A DNA stretch of 13,426 bases from RZYP01 sp050256135 (GCA_050256135.1 JBFWIF010000073.1:1-13426), one strand, 5' to 3'; shown: positions 1 to 7,867, numbered from the stretch's first letter. Notes: generated by a model not told the origin, from the sequence alone. Numbers and translations are program-made.

Positions 1-778
1 GCAAATGGGTGGCAAAGGTATGTCTGATAACATGAGGAGATACATGATTTTGTAACGCCAAATCAGCAATGTATTTACTCAAAATCCTTCTGACGCTTCT
101 TGCAGATAGCTGTGTTCCACGATGATTAATAAGCAACCTGCTATGCTCTTTTACATTAAAGCGTCGCATAATTATAGCTCGTGATTTTGTAATGTAAATA
201 TCCACAGCTTTTACTGCTGCCTTACCAATCGGAACTATCCGTTCCTTATTACCTTTTCCCAAAAGCAAAACATACTGATTGCCAAGATCAATATGTTCCA
301 ATGTAAGACCTACAAGTTCAGAAACGCGGCAACCAGTAGCATAAAGCAATTCTAACAATGCCTGATCACGTAACCCCAATTCATCATTGGATGGCAATTC
401 GAGCAATCCATTAATTTCAACTTCTTCCAAAAAAACTGGTAGCTTTTTATCTAATTTAGGGGTTTTAATCTTCATAAATGGATTAGATTTCACAAAATTT
501 TCACGCATTAAAAATTTGTAAAATGAACGCAAAGAAGAAATACGCCGAGCAATAGTTCTCCGAGCGTATTTCTCATTATTCATAAGAGCAAGATAGGCTC
601 GTATATCTAAAACTGTGACGTTTCCCCAAGAAACCGTCTCTGTTCTTTTCTTCAAAAAAGCAAGAAACAATTTTATATCGGTTTCATAGTTCTGTATGGT
701 TAACAATGAACTATTCTTTTCTAATTCTAAATATTTAAGAAAAGCCGTCAATCGAATAATCGTAATCGGGTTTTCCAT
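1..778 (-). CDS. xerC: Tyrosine recombinase XerC-like, C-terminus cut off by the window edge
   Basis: Site-specific tyrosine recombinase of the XerC/XerD type. Family members resolve chromosome dimers at dif sites in the cytoplasm. The visible 259 codons hold the N-terminal core-binding (SAM-like) domain (about residues 5-90, starting MENPITIIRL) and most of the catalytic domain. Catalytic Arg lies in ATGCRVSEL (R151), catalytic Lys in LGKGNKER (K175), and the HxxR motif is H249/R252 in PHVIRHTFATHL. The last His/Trp and the nucleophilic Tyr must lie to the left, roughly 40 residues away by family length (~300 aa). The ATG at 778-776 is the chosen start because an in-frame TAA lies two codons upstream; its ribosome site (GGGATAAAGA) is modest. 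It lies 68 bp after trmFO, matching the B. subtilis trmFO-xerC(codV)-hslV-hslU-codY order, so hslV is expected next. XerC is preferred to XerD on this synteny. Confidence 0.93.
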   Translation of the reverse strand, partial: MENPITIIRLTAFLKYLELEKNSSLLTIQNYETDIKLFLAFLKKRTETVSWGNVTVLDIRAYLALMNNEKYARRTIARRISSLRSFYKFLMRENFVKSNPFMKIKTPKLDKKLPVFLEEVEINGLLELPSNDELGLRDQALLELLYATGCRVSELVGLTLEHIDLGNQYVLLLGKGNKERIVPIGKAAVKAVDIYITKSRAIIMRRFNVKEHSRLLINHRGTQLSARSVRRILSKYIADLALQNHVSPHVIRHTFATHL

Positions 779-846
779 TCTTTATCCCACACTTTTTAGA
801 TACGTAACTAGATAAATGTTAACACAGGCCAACAATTTCTGCAATA

Positions 847-2175
847 CTACATTTCCATCTCAAGTAAAGTATTTTCTAATGCTTTTAAAGCTCTTTCGGC
901 AATTAGAGCATTTTTTTCTTTCTTTTTTCTGATCCTTAAATTTAATTGCGGCAATAAGCCGAAATTAATATTCATCGGTTGAAAATTTTTTGTATTTGCA
1001 TTACTTATATAATTGGCTAGTGCACCGATTGCCGTTTCAGCGGGAAAATCAACAGGCTTTTTTTCTGAAACTAACATTGCCACATTGATTCCAGCTACTA
1101 AACCAGAAGCAGCAGATTCAACATATCCTTCCACACCTGTCATCTGACCTGCAAAATAGTATTTTGGTAACTGTTTAAGGCAAAAATGTTCATTAAGCAA
1201 GTGTGGTGAATTAATATATGTATTCTTATGCATAACACCATACCGTACAAATTCTGCGTTTTCAAGTCCCGGAATCATACCAAATACACGTTTTTGTTCC
1301 GGCCAAGTTAAGTGTGTCTGAAACCCGACAATATTATATAAAGAAGCCGCAGCATCATCCTGACGAAGTTGCACAACGGCATAAGCTTCTTTCCCTGTCG
1401 TGGGATCGATCAGTCCAACAGGTTTTAGCGGTCCGAATCTCATCGTGTCCTCGCCTCTGGAAGCCATTTCTTCAATAGGCATGCAAGCTTCGAAAAAAAC
1501 TTCTTTTTCAAAATCTTTAATTTTTGTTGTCGTCGCTGTGCATAAATTCTGCCAAAATTCAACATATTCTTCTTTACTAAAGGGGCAATTTAAATAATCA
1601 GCCTCCCCTTTGTCATAACGTGATGCCCTGAAAACTTTAGAATAATCTAGAGATTCAGCAGTAACTATAGGCGCTGCAGCATCGAAAAAATAAAGGTAAT
1701 CAGCATCAATAAATTGCTTTATGTTTTCTGACAAACCATCAGATGTTAAAGGCCCACTGGCAACGATGACAAAACCATCCAAAGAAAGAAGATCTGTTAC
1801 TTCTTCATGAATAACAGTAATCAATGGATGATCACTTATTGCTTTAGTAACTGAAAGTGAAAAACCTTCCCTGTCGACTGCTAGCGCACCTCCTGCTGGT
1901 ACTTGATGAGCATCAGCACATTTTATAATAATTGAATCCAACATGCGCATTTCTTCTTTTAATAAACCTACGGCATTTTCAATATTATTTGCTCTTAATG
2001 AATTACTGCAGACAAGTTCTGCAAAATTATCTGTCTTATGGGCAGCACTTCTTTTTATTGGTCGCATCTCATGCAAAATAACTGGTATATTCCTTTTCGC
2101 CAATTGCCAGGCTGCTTCGCTGCCTGCAAGACCGGCTCCTACTACGTGAACTGGATTGGCTAAATTTGAACTCAT
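847..2175 (-). CDS. trmFO: Methylenetetrahydrofolate-tRNA-(uracil-5-)-methyltransferase TrmFO
   Basis: FAD-dependent enzyme that makes 5-methyluridine at position 54 of the tRNA T-loop, taking the carbon from 5,10-methylenetetrahydrofolate. From the chosen start it is 442 aa, normal for the family. Residues 9-20 form the Rossmann FAD site (VHVVGAGLAGSE). C56 in AELVCSNSLR and C231 in FFEACMPIEEMASRG match the two functional cysteines known in B. subtilis TrmFO (C53 and C226). QMTGVEGYVESAASGL (344-359) is the conserved C-terminal FAD-site motif. An in-frame ATG exists at 2211, but that reading overlaps topA by 32 bp and has no ribosome site. The ATG at 2175-2173 has AAAGGAG about 10 nt upstream, formed by the last codons of topA, and begins 4 nt after the topA stop. 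This suggests translational coupling. The product is complete, with no missing key residue. Confidence 0.96.
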   Translation of the reverse strand: MSSNLANPVHVVGAGLAGSEAAWQLAKRNIPVILHEMRPIKRSAAHKTDNFAELVCSNSLRANNIENAVGLLKEEMRMLDSIIIKCADAHQVPAGGALAVDREGFSLSVTKAISDHPLITVIHEEVTDLLSLDGFVIVASGPLTSDGLSENIKQFIDADYLYFFDAAAPIVTAESLDYSKVFRASRYDKGEADYLNCPFSKEEYVEFWQNLCTATTTKIKDFEKEVFFEACMPIEEMASRGEDTMRFGPLKPVGLIDPTTGKEAYAVVQLRQDDAAASLYNIVGFQTHLTWPEQKRVFGMIPGLENAEFVRYGVMHKNTYINSPHLLNEHFCLKQLPKYYFAGQMTGVEGYVESAASGLVAGINVAMLVSEKKPVDFPAETAIGALANYISNANTKNFQPMNINFGLLPQLNLRIRKKKEKNALIAERALKALENTLLEMEM

Positions 2176-2179
2176 TAAA

Positions 2180-4261
2180 TCATTTCTCCTTTGAATTTTC
2201 ACATGTTTCATTACCGCAATATGACTTTTTTATACCATTTTTTCCACTTTTTTCAAACATAATGCTATTACACTTAGAGCACTTATCTTTCAGAGGCTTA
2301 TCCCAAGTGGTAAAATCGCAGTCGGGATATCTTTCGCAACCATAAAAAATTCTTCCTCGTTTTGTCTTACGCTCAATAATTTCACCTTGACCGCATTTTG
2401 GACATATTATGCCTATTTTTTTTAATACTGGTTTTGTGTTACGACACTCTGGAAAGCCTGGGCAAGCTAGAAATGTTCCGAATCGCCCTTGTTTATAAAC
2501 CATCATTCTTCCACATTTATCGCATTTAACATCGCTGACTTCTACAGGCATCTCGATAATTGGCATTTCTTTTTCCGCAATAGCAAGCGCTGAGGAAAAA
2601 GGAGTATAAAACTTTTCCAATACATCATTTTTTTCGAGTTTATTCTCTGCTACTTCGTCTAATTCTGATTCAAGCTCAGCGGAAAATGGTATGTCAATTA
2701 AACTTTTAAAATAATTTGTCAGTAATTCTAAAGTTAATATACCTAACTCTGTTGGAATTAACTTTTTACCATCTTTTTTAATATAATTACGTTCCAATAT
2801 AGTCTGGATAGTAGGCGAATAGGTACTAGGACGGCCAATCCCTTTATCTTCCAGTTCCTTTACCAAAGTAGCTTCAGTAAAATACGCCGGTGGTTCAGTA
2901 AAATGTTGCTTAGCTGGTTGCAGCTCAGCAACTTTTAGAGCTGTATCCGGAGCAAGAAATGGTACCGGTTTTTCTTTTTCTTCAGCCAATTCTTTTTTGT
3001 CGCTTAACCTTAAAAAACCATCAAATTTCAAAATAGAACCACTGGCATTCAAAATATATTCTCCTGCCTTAATCATCAAAGTTGTAACATCGTAGATGGC
3101 ATCCGTCATCTGACTGGCCAAAGCACGTTTCCAGATGATGGTATAAAGTTTTAGCTGATCTTTAGTTAAATGTGTCTCCATAGATTCAGGTGTTTTTGCT
3201 ATACTGGTTGGTCTGATAGCTTCATGTGCATCCTGTGCATTTTTTTTGCTGCTGAAGATGTTAGGTTTAGTTGGCAAATAATTTTCACCATATTCTCCTT
3301 CAACGAAACTTCTTATTTCTGCAATAGCAGCCTCAGAAATACGTACGGAATCGGTCCTCATATAAGTTATTAAACCTACTGAACCTTCTTTACCTATGTT
3401 AACACCCTCATACAACTGTTGCGCTAACATCATGGTTTTCTTTGTTGTGAAATTAAGCCTTTTGAATGCTTCCTGCTGCAGGCTGCTTGTCGTAAACGGT
3501 GCCATTGGTTTACGCTTACGTTCTTTTTTATTAGAATCTTTCACAAAATAAGCAACTGATTTTAATTCCTTTTCAACTTTGACGGCTTCTTCCTTGTTAC
3601 CTATCTCCAACTTTTTGTCGTGATATTTTACAACATCTGCTAAAAATTGTTGAGCTTTGTTGTTTTCTTTTAGCAAAACAGAAATTGTCCAATATTCTTT
3701 AGGAACAAATTGATCAATTTCTTTCTGCCGATCACAAATTATCTTAACTGCCACGGACTGAACCCTGCCTGCACTGAGTCCTTTGCGAACTTTACGCCAC
3801 AGTAACGGGCTCAATTGGTATCCAACAATTCTGTCAAGAATGCGCCTGGTTTGTTGAGCATCAACTTTATTCAGGTCAATACTCTGTGGACTTTTAAGAG
3901 CATTCTTTACAGCTGCATTGGTTATTTCATGAAATTCAATTCTGCATTTCTTATTAGGTTCAACTCCAAGTATATGGGCTAAGTGCCAGGCAATTGCCTC
4001 GCCTTCACGATCAGGGTCAGTTGCCAGATAAACTTTATCTGCCTTTTTGGCAAGTGTTTTGAGTTCCTTTATCAAATCTCCCTTGCCACGAATATTAATG
4101 TACTTTGGTTCGAAACCTTTTTCAATATCAACACCAAACTGACTTTTTGGTAAATCGCGCAAATGTCCCATAGAAGCACGCACTGTATAATTCTTGCCAA
4201 GAAATTTTTCTATTGTTTTCGATTTAGTTGGTGATTCAACTATTATCAAATTATTCGCCAT
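2180..4261 (-). CDS. topA: DNA topoisomerase I (type IA)
   Basis: Type IA topoisomerase, which relaxes negatively supercoiled DNA through a 5'-phosphotyrosine intermediate. The 693-aa protein is full length. The Toprim domain occupies about residues 3-115, with the acidic residue in IIVESPTKSK (E9) and the metal-binding TDPDREGEAIAWHL (81-94). The active-site tyrosine is Y300 in GLITYMRTDSVRIS, and the core continues to about residue 560. Three C-terminal zinc-ribbon-like repeats follow: CDKCG...CPGFPEC, CPKCG...CERYPDC, and a shorter last one, CSKCN...CGNETC. The ATG at 4261 has a strong ribosome site (AAGGAGGG, 6 nt spacing) immediately after the dprA stop 12 bp away. The C-terminal codons carry the trmFO ribosome site. 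It is surely co-transcribed with dprA and trmFO. Confidence 0.98.
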   Translation of the reverse strand: MANNLIIVESPTKSKTIEKFLGKNYTVRASMGHLRDLPKSQFGVDIEKGFEPKYINIRGKGDLIKELKTLAKKADKVYLATDPDREGEAIAWHLAHILGVEPNKKCRIEFHEITNAAVKNALKSPQSIDLNKVDAQQTRRILDRIVGYQLSPLLWRKVRKGLSAGRVQSVAVKIICDRQKEIDQFVPKEYWTISVLLKENNKAQQFLADVVKYHDKKLEIGNKEEAVKVEKELKSVAYFVKDSNKKERKRKPMAPFTTSSLQQEAFKRLNFTTKKTMMLAQQLYEGVNIGKEGSVGLITYMRTDSVRISEAAIAEIRSFVEGEYGENYLPTKPNIFSSKKNAQDAHEAIRPTSIAKTPESMETHLTKDQLKLYTIIWKRALASQMTDAIYDVTTLMIKAGEYILNASGSILKFDGFLRLSDKKELAEEKEKPVPFLAPDTALKVAELQPAKQHFTEPPAYFTEATLVKELEDKGIGRPSTYSPTIQTILERNYIKKDGKKLIPTELGILTLELLTNYFKSLIDIPFSAELESELDEVAENKLEKNDVLEKFYTPFSSALAIAEKEMPIIEMPVEVSDVKCDKCGRMMVYKQGRFGTFLACPGFPECRNTKPVLKKIGIICPKCGQGEIIERKTKRGRIFYGCERYPDCDFTTWDKPLKDKCSKCNSIMFEKSGKNGIKKSYCGNETCENSKEK

Positions 4262-4273
4262 TAAATACCCTCC

Positions 4274-5440
4274 TTATAGGCGTATATACCTCTTGCCAAT
4301 TTGTTCAACCACATATCCATTGACCTGCAAATTCAGCAGGACAGTACTTATGACGTTCAAGGGAAGCCCTGAGTCAGCAACTATCTCTTCCAAAGTTTTA
4401 GCCTCATTAAAGCTCAAAACAGTTAATACTATACTTGTAAAACTCTTATCATCTTGCGACATACCTGAAAACAAATCAGGTATCTCAACTTTAACCTTTG
4501 TTTGTTTTTGCAATAACAAATGAAAATCTTCCAGAATATCCTCCGGTCTTTGCACAAGTTTGGCACCTTGCTTTATTAATGAGTTAGTACCGACACTTGT
4601 AGGAGAAAAAATGCTGCCAGGAACACAATATACCTCACGACCTTCATCTAAAGCAAACTCAGCCGTAATCATTGCACCACTTTTATGCGCCGCCTCAACA
4701 ACTAAAATACCTTGCGATAAGCCGCTTATAATCCTATTCCTAGCCGGGAAATTTTTCGCAAGCGGCTTCATTCCTGGTGGAAATTCAGTTATTATTGCGC
4801 CATTTTCAGATATTTGGTTAAATAGAGCATCGTTTTCATATGGATATATGACGTCAATGCCACAACCAAGAACTGCTATTGTTTTTCCATCATTTTTCAA
4901 AGCACCTTTATGGGCAGCGGTATCTATTCCGCGGGCACCACCACTTATTACCATTAAACCCGCCAAAGACAAATCTTGCGCAAATGTTTCAGCGACTTTC
5001 AAACCATATGATGTAGCCTTTCTAGAGCCAACAATACCAACTGTCTTATCAATATCAGAAATTGTTCCCTTGACATAAAGAACTGAAGGTGGATTTTGAA
5101 TATTTTTAAGCTGAAATGGATAATTTCTGTCTTCTGTCGTAAGAATTGTCACACCATTATTTATACAGAACTCTTTTAACGAATAAGGATACTCTTTTTG
5201 CCTGGTAGCTAAAATCTTGGAGCATTTTTCCGCAGAAACTAAGTGCGTATTTTCTAGTTCTTCGGCATTTGCCTCATACGCCTTAGTTATGCTGCCAAAA
5301 TGTTCAATAAGTAATTGTGTCTTTTTAAAACTAAGATTATAGACGGCATCTAAGGCCGCTAAATAATATCTTTCCGTACAAATCGCCTCTAAATTTATTA
5401 GGATGATTGTGGCAAGAACAAGTCTAAGTATTATATTCAT
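4274..5440 (-). CDS. dprA: DNA-processing protein DprA (Smf); start uncertain
   Basis: DprA binds incoming single-stranded DNA during natural transformation, protects it and loads RecA. Numbered from the ATG at 5440 (388 aa), residues ~25-90 hold the helical SAM/HhH-like domain. The Rossmann core has GIVGSRKATSYG (135-146), SGGARGIDTAAH (166-177), FPARNRIISGLS (231-242) and SGAMITAEFALDEGREV (254-270). Residues ~335-388 form a winged-helix domain ending in NGYVVEQIGKRYIRL. The start is a problem. A TTG at 5458 is only 3 bp below a near-consensus -10 box, so it would precede the probable transcript start. The ATG at 5440 adds a hydrophobic stretch (MNIILRLVLATIILINLEAI) not expected in this soluble family. 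Homology begins at ERYYLAALDAV, where an AGAGG motif precedes only a non-ATG codon (ACG at 5377). The function is secure; the N-terminus is not. Confidence 0.95.
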   Translation of the reverse strand: MNIILRLVLATIILINLEAICTERYYLAALDAVYNLSFKKTQLLIEHFGSITKAYEANAEELENTHLVSAEKCSKILATRQKEYPYSLKEFCINNGVTILTTEDRNYPFQLKNIQNPPSVLYVKGTISDIDKTVGIVGSRKATSYGLKVAETFAQDLSLAGLMVISGGARGIDTAAHKGALKNDGKTIAVLGCGIDVIYPYENDALFNQISENGAIITEFPPGMKPLAKNFPARNRIISGLSQGILVVEAAHKSGAMITAEFALDEGREVYCVPGSIFSPTSVGTNSLIKQGAKLVQRPEDILEDFHLLLQKQTKVKVEIPDLFSGMSQDDKSFTSIVLTVLSFNEAKTLEEIVADSGLPLNVISTVLLNLQVNGYVVEQIGKRYIRL

Positions 5441-5461
5441 CTCAACATCTGTCTGCAAGTC

Positions 5462-5490
5462 ATTATAATTCGTAAAATTTAGCTGGTCAA
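5462..5490 (-). promoter_or_regulatory. Near-consensus sigma-A promoter for dprA-topA-trmFO-xerC
   Basis: Read on the minus strand, TTGACC (5490-5485) is followed by exactly 17 nt and then a perfect TATAAT (5467-5462). This matches 5/6 and 6/6 of the sigma-70/sigma-A consensus at optimal spacing. It fills the short gap between the glycosyltransferase stop (5502) and dprA. The predicted transcript start is near 5455-5453, so the dprA leader would be only about 14 nt if translation begins at the ATG at 5440. Confidence 0.75.
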
Positions 5491-5501
5491 GTAATACAAA
5501 G

Positions 5502-6596
5502 CTATTTAAGCATATTTATAACGGCTTGAGCTATATCAGGTGCTGCCTCCGGTCTGCCTAATTTTTGCCGTTGCTTTTCCTCAGCAGCGGAATAATTGCT
5601 TATTGCAAGCAAAACATCATTAGGAGTTTTAGCGATGCTGGCAGCGCCAGCAGTTTTAAGATATTCAGCATTAGCTTCTTCCTGTCCTGGTAAAGGTTTA
5701 TAAATTATATAATGCAAATTAGTCGTAAGTGTTTCAGCAGCAGTCAGGCCACCAGCCTTGCTGATAATTATATCGGCGGCATGCATAAATTCTGGTATAG
5801 CTTCTGTAAAACCATATACTTCCAAATCTGGGTAAATGTTATTTAATTCCTTTGCTAATATTTTATTTCTACCAGTTATAGCAATAAAACGCATTTTTAC
5901 AGTCACTTTTCCACTAACGCCATCAAGAATTTCTTTCATCGGCAGCAAACCTTCGCCACCGCCCATCAATAGACAAACAACAGTACCATCTTGCCAGCCA
6001 AATTTTTTACGTAATTCATGTCTGCTATATTTTTGCCTAAAAGCGCTACGAACAGGTATGCCAAAATAGTAAAGTTTTTGCCCTTGTTTTTTCTGCATTT
6101 GCGGTTTTAGATTATCGGCTGCTAAAAAATAGGCATCAGTACCTTCACATATCCACCATTTGTGTATAGTAAAATCAGTCACAACTGATGTGAGAATTAT
6201 TTTCGTATCTTTATGTTTCTGTTTGTACGCAGAAATAATTCCTGCAGGAGTTGCATGTGTCGCAATCACAACATCAGGTTTTACTTTACGCAAGTAATTA
6301 TCAGCAAGAAAAGCCAATATGTAATTTATCATGTTGCGCAGCCAAAGTGAGCCAGAAGGATTATTCCCCCATTTATATGCCGCTTCATATAAGCTTGGTA
6401 CATATTTAAGTACAGCAAGATAACTTTTTAAAACTATTTGACCTATAAACTTAGGTAAAAAATCAAAAGCACTACCTAAAATTACATCACAATCATACGA
6501 TCTCTTAAATTCATCTTTCAATGCTTCTGCAGCCAACGCATGACCAGAACCTATGGGCGCAGACATAATTAAAATTTTATATTTTTTGTTTGTCAT
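5502..6596 (-). CDS. GT28-family glycosyltransferase, MGDG synthase/UgtP-like
   Basis: Predicted cytosolic or membrane-associated glycosyltransferase (GT-B fold, family GT28) of the diacylglycerol glycosyltransferase/MurG-related group. Family members move a sugar from a UDP-sugar to a lipid acceptor at the inner face of the membrane. Of the 364 residues, 1-175 form the MGDG_synth-type N-terminal domain, with the glycine-rich loop MSAPIGSGHALAA (11-23) and VVTDFTIHKWWI (138-149). The C-terminal nucleotide-sugar domain has GIPVR (179-183), LLMGGGEGLLPM (209-220), the acidic-loop motif ADIIISKAGGLTAAETL (274-290) and PLPGQEEANAEYL (301-313). No signal peptide is seen. The ATG at 6596 is chosen because AGAGG lies 8 nt upstream; a TTG at 6602 would be too close. 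The acceptor and sugar cannot be told from sequence: glycolipid synthesis is likely, but other lipid-linked acceptors are possible. It lies 43 bp upstream of the dprA ATG-side promoter region, in the same direction. Confidence 0.88.
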   Translation of the reverse strand: MTNKKYKILIMSAPIGSGHALAAEALKDEFKRSYDCDVILGSAFDFLPKFIGQIVLKSYLAVLKYVPSLYEAAYKWGNNPSGSLWLRNMINYILAFLADNYLRKVKPDVVIATHATPAGIISAYKQKHKDTKIILTSVVTDFTIHKWWICEGTDAYFLAADNLKPQMQKKQGQKLYYFGIPVRSAFRQKYSRHELRKKFGWQDGTVVCLLMGGGEGLLPMKEILDGVSGKVTVKMRFIAITGRNKILAKELNNIYPDLEVYGFTEAIPEFMHAADIIISKAGGLTAAETLTTNLHYIIYKPLPGQEEANAEYLKTAGAASIAKTPNDVLLAISNYSAAEEKQRQKLGRPEAAPDIAQAVINMLK

Positions 6597-6683
6597 ATCC
6601 AAGCCCTCTTAACTTAAAGTGAAAACTACCGTCAATGATTTACAAGCAAATTAAAGCACTTACTTGCATATTAGAACGCTATT

Positions 6684-6711
6684 ATTGTATCATAATTGTT
6701 AAGCATTACAA
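6684..6711 (-). promoter_or_regulatory. Candidate promoter of the glycosyltransferase gene
   Basis: On the minus strand, TTGTAA (6711-6706), a 16-nt spacer and TACAAT (6689-6684) form a plausible sigma-A promoter. The -10 is preceded by TGA, giving an extended -10 (TGATACAAT). The leader to the ATG at 6596 would be about 80 nt. It overlaps the divergent promoter for the plus-strand gene. Confidence 0.5.
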
Positions 6712-6724
6712 TATGCCTTAAAAT
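6696..6724 (+). promoter_or_regulatory. Candidate promoter of the nicotinate phosphoribosyltransferase gene
   Basis: TTGTTA (6696-6701), a 17-nt spacer and TAAAAT (6719-6724) give 4/6 and 5/6 consensus matches at ideal spacing. The transcript would begin near 6731, leaving a ~30-nt leader with AGGAGG before the ATG at 6762. Confidence 0.6.
6699..6721. promoter_or_regulatory. Imperfect inverted repeat over both divergent promoters (candidate operator)
   Basis: The arms are TTAAGCAT and ATGCCTTAA, separated by TACAAT. They are complementary except for one extra C in the right arm. The dyad covers the -35 hexamers of both divergent promoters. A repressor bound here could control both genes. The regulator is unknown, and the site does not look like a known NAD-regulator site that I can name with confidence. 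Confidence 0.4.
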
Positions 6725-6761
6725 TACTTCATACTAATTTCTATAATTTTAGGAGGATAAA

Positions 6762-7814
6762 ATGAAAAAAAGAATGCCTATATCTACTTTTAATATTCCT
6801 ATTGAAAAAATCAAATCCGGTTATTATAGCGATGACTATTTTTTGCGTACAGCTGAAATATTAAATAAAGATAATAATCACCCACGTGTCCTCATGCAAG
6901 TATTTCAACGTGAACATATCGTTCTTTGTGGCATTGATGAAGCTATTGCTATTCTTAAAACTTGTTCCTTTAATCCTGAAAACATTGTTATACACGCCTT
7001 GCACGATGGTGATGAAGTAGGTCCCTGGGAAACATTAATGACAATTGAAGGCGACTTAGCAGATTTTGCTCATTTAGAAACAATATATTTAGGTATATTA
7101 GCTAGACAAAGTCGTATTGCAACAAATGTACGACGTGCTGTTGAAGCTGCTAATGGCAAGCAAGTTCTTTTCTTTTCAGCTCGTTATGACTCTTATTTAA
7201 CGCAGGAACAAGACGGATACGCTGCTTTAATAGGTGGCATTACAAGCTTTTCAACCGATGCTAATGCTGCAGCGGCTGGTTTAGACGGCTTAGGCACAAT
7301 TCCCCATGCTCTTATTGCAACATATGGCGGTGATACAGTTGCAGCTACGACAGCTTTTGACAAATACATTGATCAGTCTGTAAGCCGTATAGCTCTCGTT
7401 GACTTTGACAATGACTGTGTAAATACTTCCTTAGCAGTAGCTCGTAGCTTGGGTAAGAAATTACAGGGAGTACGCTTGGATACCTCCAACAATATGGTTG
7501 ATAAAACTATTCAATCGCAGATGGGCATTTTCCCGCCAACTGGTGTTTGTAAAGAATTAGTAGCCTCTGTTAGGAAAGCATTGGATGCTGAAGGCTATGA
7601 TTATGTTAAAATAATTGTTTCCGGTGGTTTTGATGCCGATAAGATTGCAGAATTTGAAAAGCTGAATGTTCCAGTTGATACTTATGCAATAGGCAGCAGT
7701 TTTTTTGATGGAAATATTAATTTTACTGCTGACATAGTTTTACGCGATGGAGTTGCATGTGCAAAGGCTGGCCGAAAATATTTACCAAACACCAGATTAG
7801 AACTTGTTGATTAA
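6762..7814 (+). CDS. Nicotinate phosphoribosyltransferase (short form)
   Basis: Predicted nicotinate phosphoribosyltransferase, which joins nicotinate to PRPP to form nicotinate mononucleotide in NAD salvage, in the cytoplasm. The 350-residue length matches the short NAPRTase branch rather than the ~400-490 aa PncB forms. The N-terminal domain (1-115) includes ETLMTIEGDLADFAHLET (90-107) and ILARQSRIATN (112-122). The phosphoribosyl-binding barrel has FFSARYDS (137-144), LDGLGTIPHALIATYGGDT (174-192), VRLDTSN (237-243), VSGGFDADKI (286-295) and YAIGSSFF (308-315). The C-terminal KAGRKYLPNTRLELV resembles the family's C-terminal KxGR-type segment. FFSARYDS and GTIPHALIA favour nicotinate over quinolinate as substrate. 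The ATG is preceded by a perfect AGGAGG. It is a single-gene transcript with its own promoter and a strong terminator; no other NAD genes are visible nearby. Confidence 0.9.
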   Translation: MKKRMPISTFNIPIEKIKSGYYSDDYFLRTAEILNKDNNHPRVLMQVFQREHIVLCGIDEAIAILKTCSFNPENIVIHALHDGDEVGPWETLMTIEGDLADFAHLETIYLGILARQSRIATNVRRAVEAANGKQVLFFSARYDSYLTQEQDGYAALIGGITSFSTDANAAAAGLDGLGTIPHALIATYGGDTVAATTAFDKYIDQSVSRIALVDFDNDCVNTSLAVARSLGKKLQGVRLDTSNNMVDKTIQSQMGIFPPTGVCKELVASVRKALDAEGYDYVKIIVSGGFDADKIAEFEKLNVPVDTYAIGSSFFDGNINFTADIVLRDGVACAKAGRKYLPNTRLELVD

Positions 7815-7819
7815 TATAT

Positions 7820-7866
7820 AAAAATAAAGGCGCTATCATACGATGTATGATAGCGCCTTTATTTTT
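7820..7866. terminator. Bidirectional rho-independent terminator, perfect 21-bp stem
   Basis: The arms at 7820-7840 and 7846-7866 are perfectly complementary around a 5-nt loop (CGATG, whose outer C-G can also pair). The GC-rich core is GGCGCTATCATA. It is flanked by A-runs on the left and T-runs on the right, so it works in both directions. It lies between two convergent genes and ends 1 bp from the transporter stop codon. Confidence 0.93.
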
Positions 7867-7867
7867 A

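Noticed and set aside
1400..2149. Plus-strand open frames opposite trmFO (65 and 68 residues)
   Set aside because: They lie antisense to a well-conserved gene, lack ribosome sites, and show no recognisable protein motif. The same applies to the other antisense frames across topA, dprA, the glycosyltransferase, M16C and purL.
6597..6602. TTG at 6602 as the glycosyltransferase start
   Set aside because: Too close to the AGAGG site; the ATG two codons later is spaced correctly.
6597..6761. NAD- or purine-sensing riboswitch upstream of the nicotinate PRTase gene
   Set aside because: The predicted leader is only about 30 nt, too short for a known riboswitch; the upstream region reads as promoter and operator DNA.
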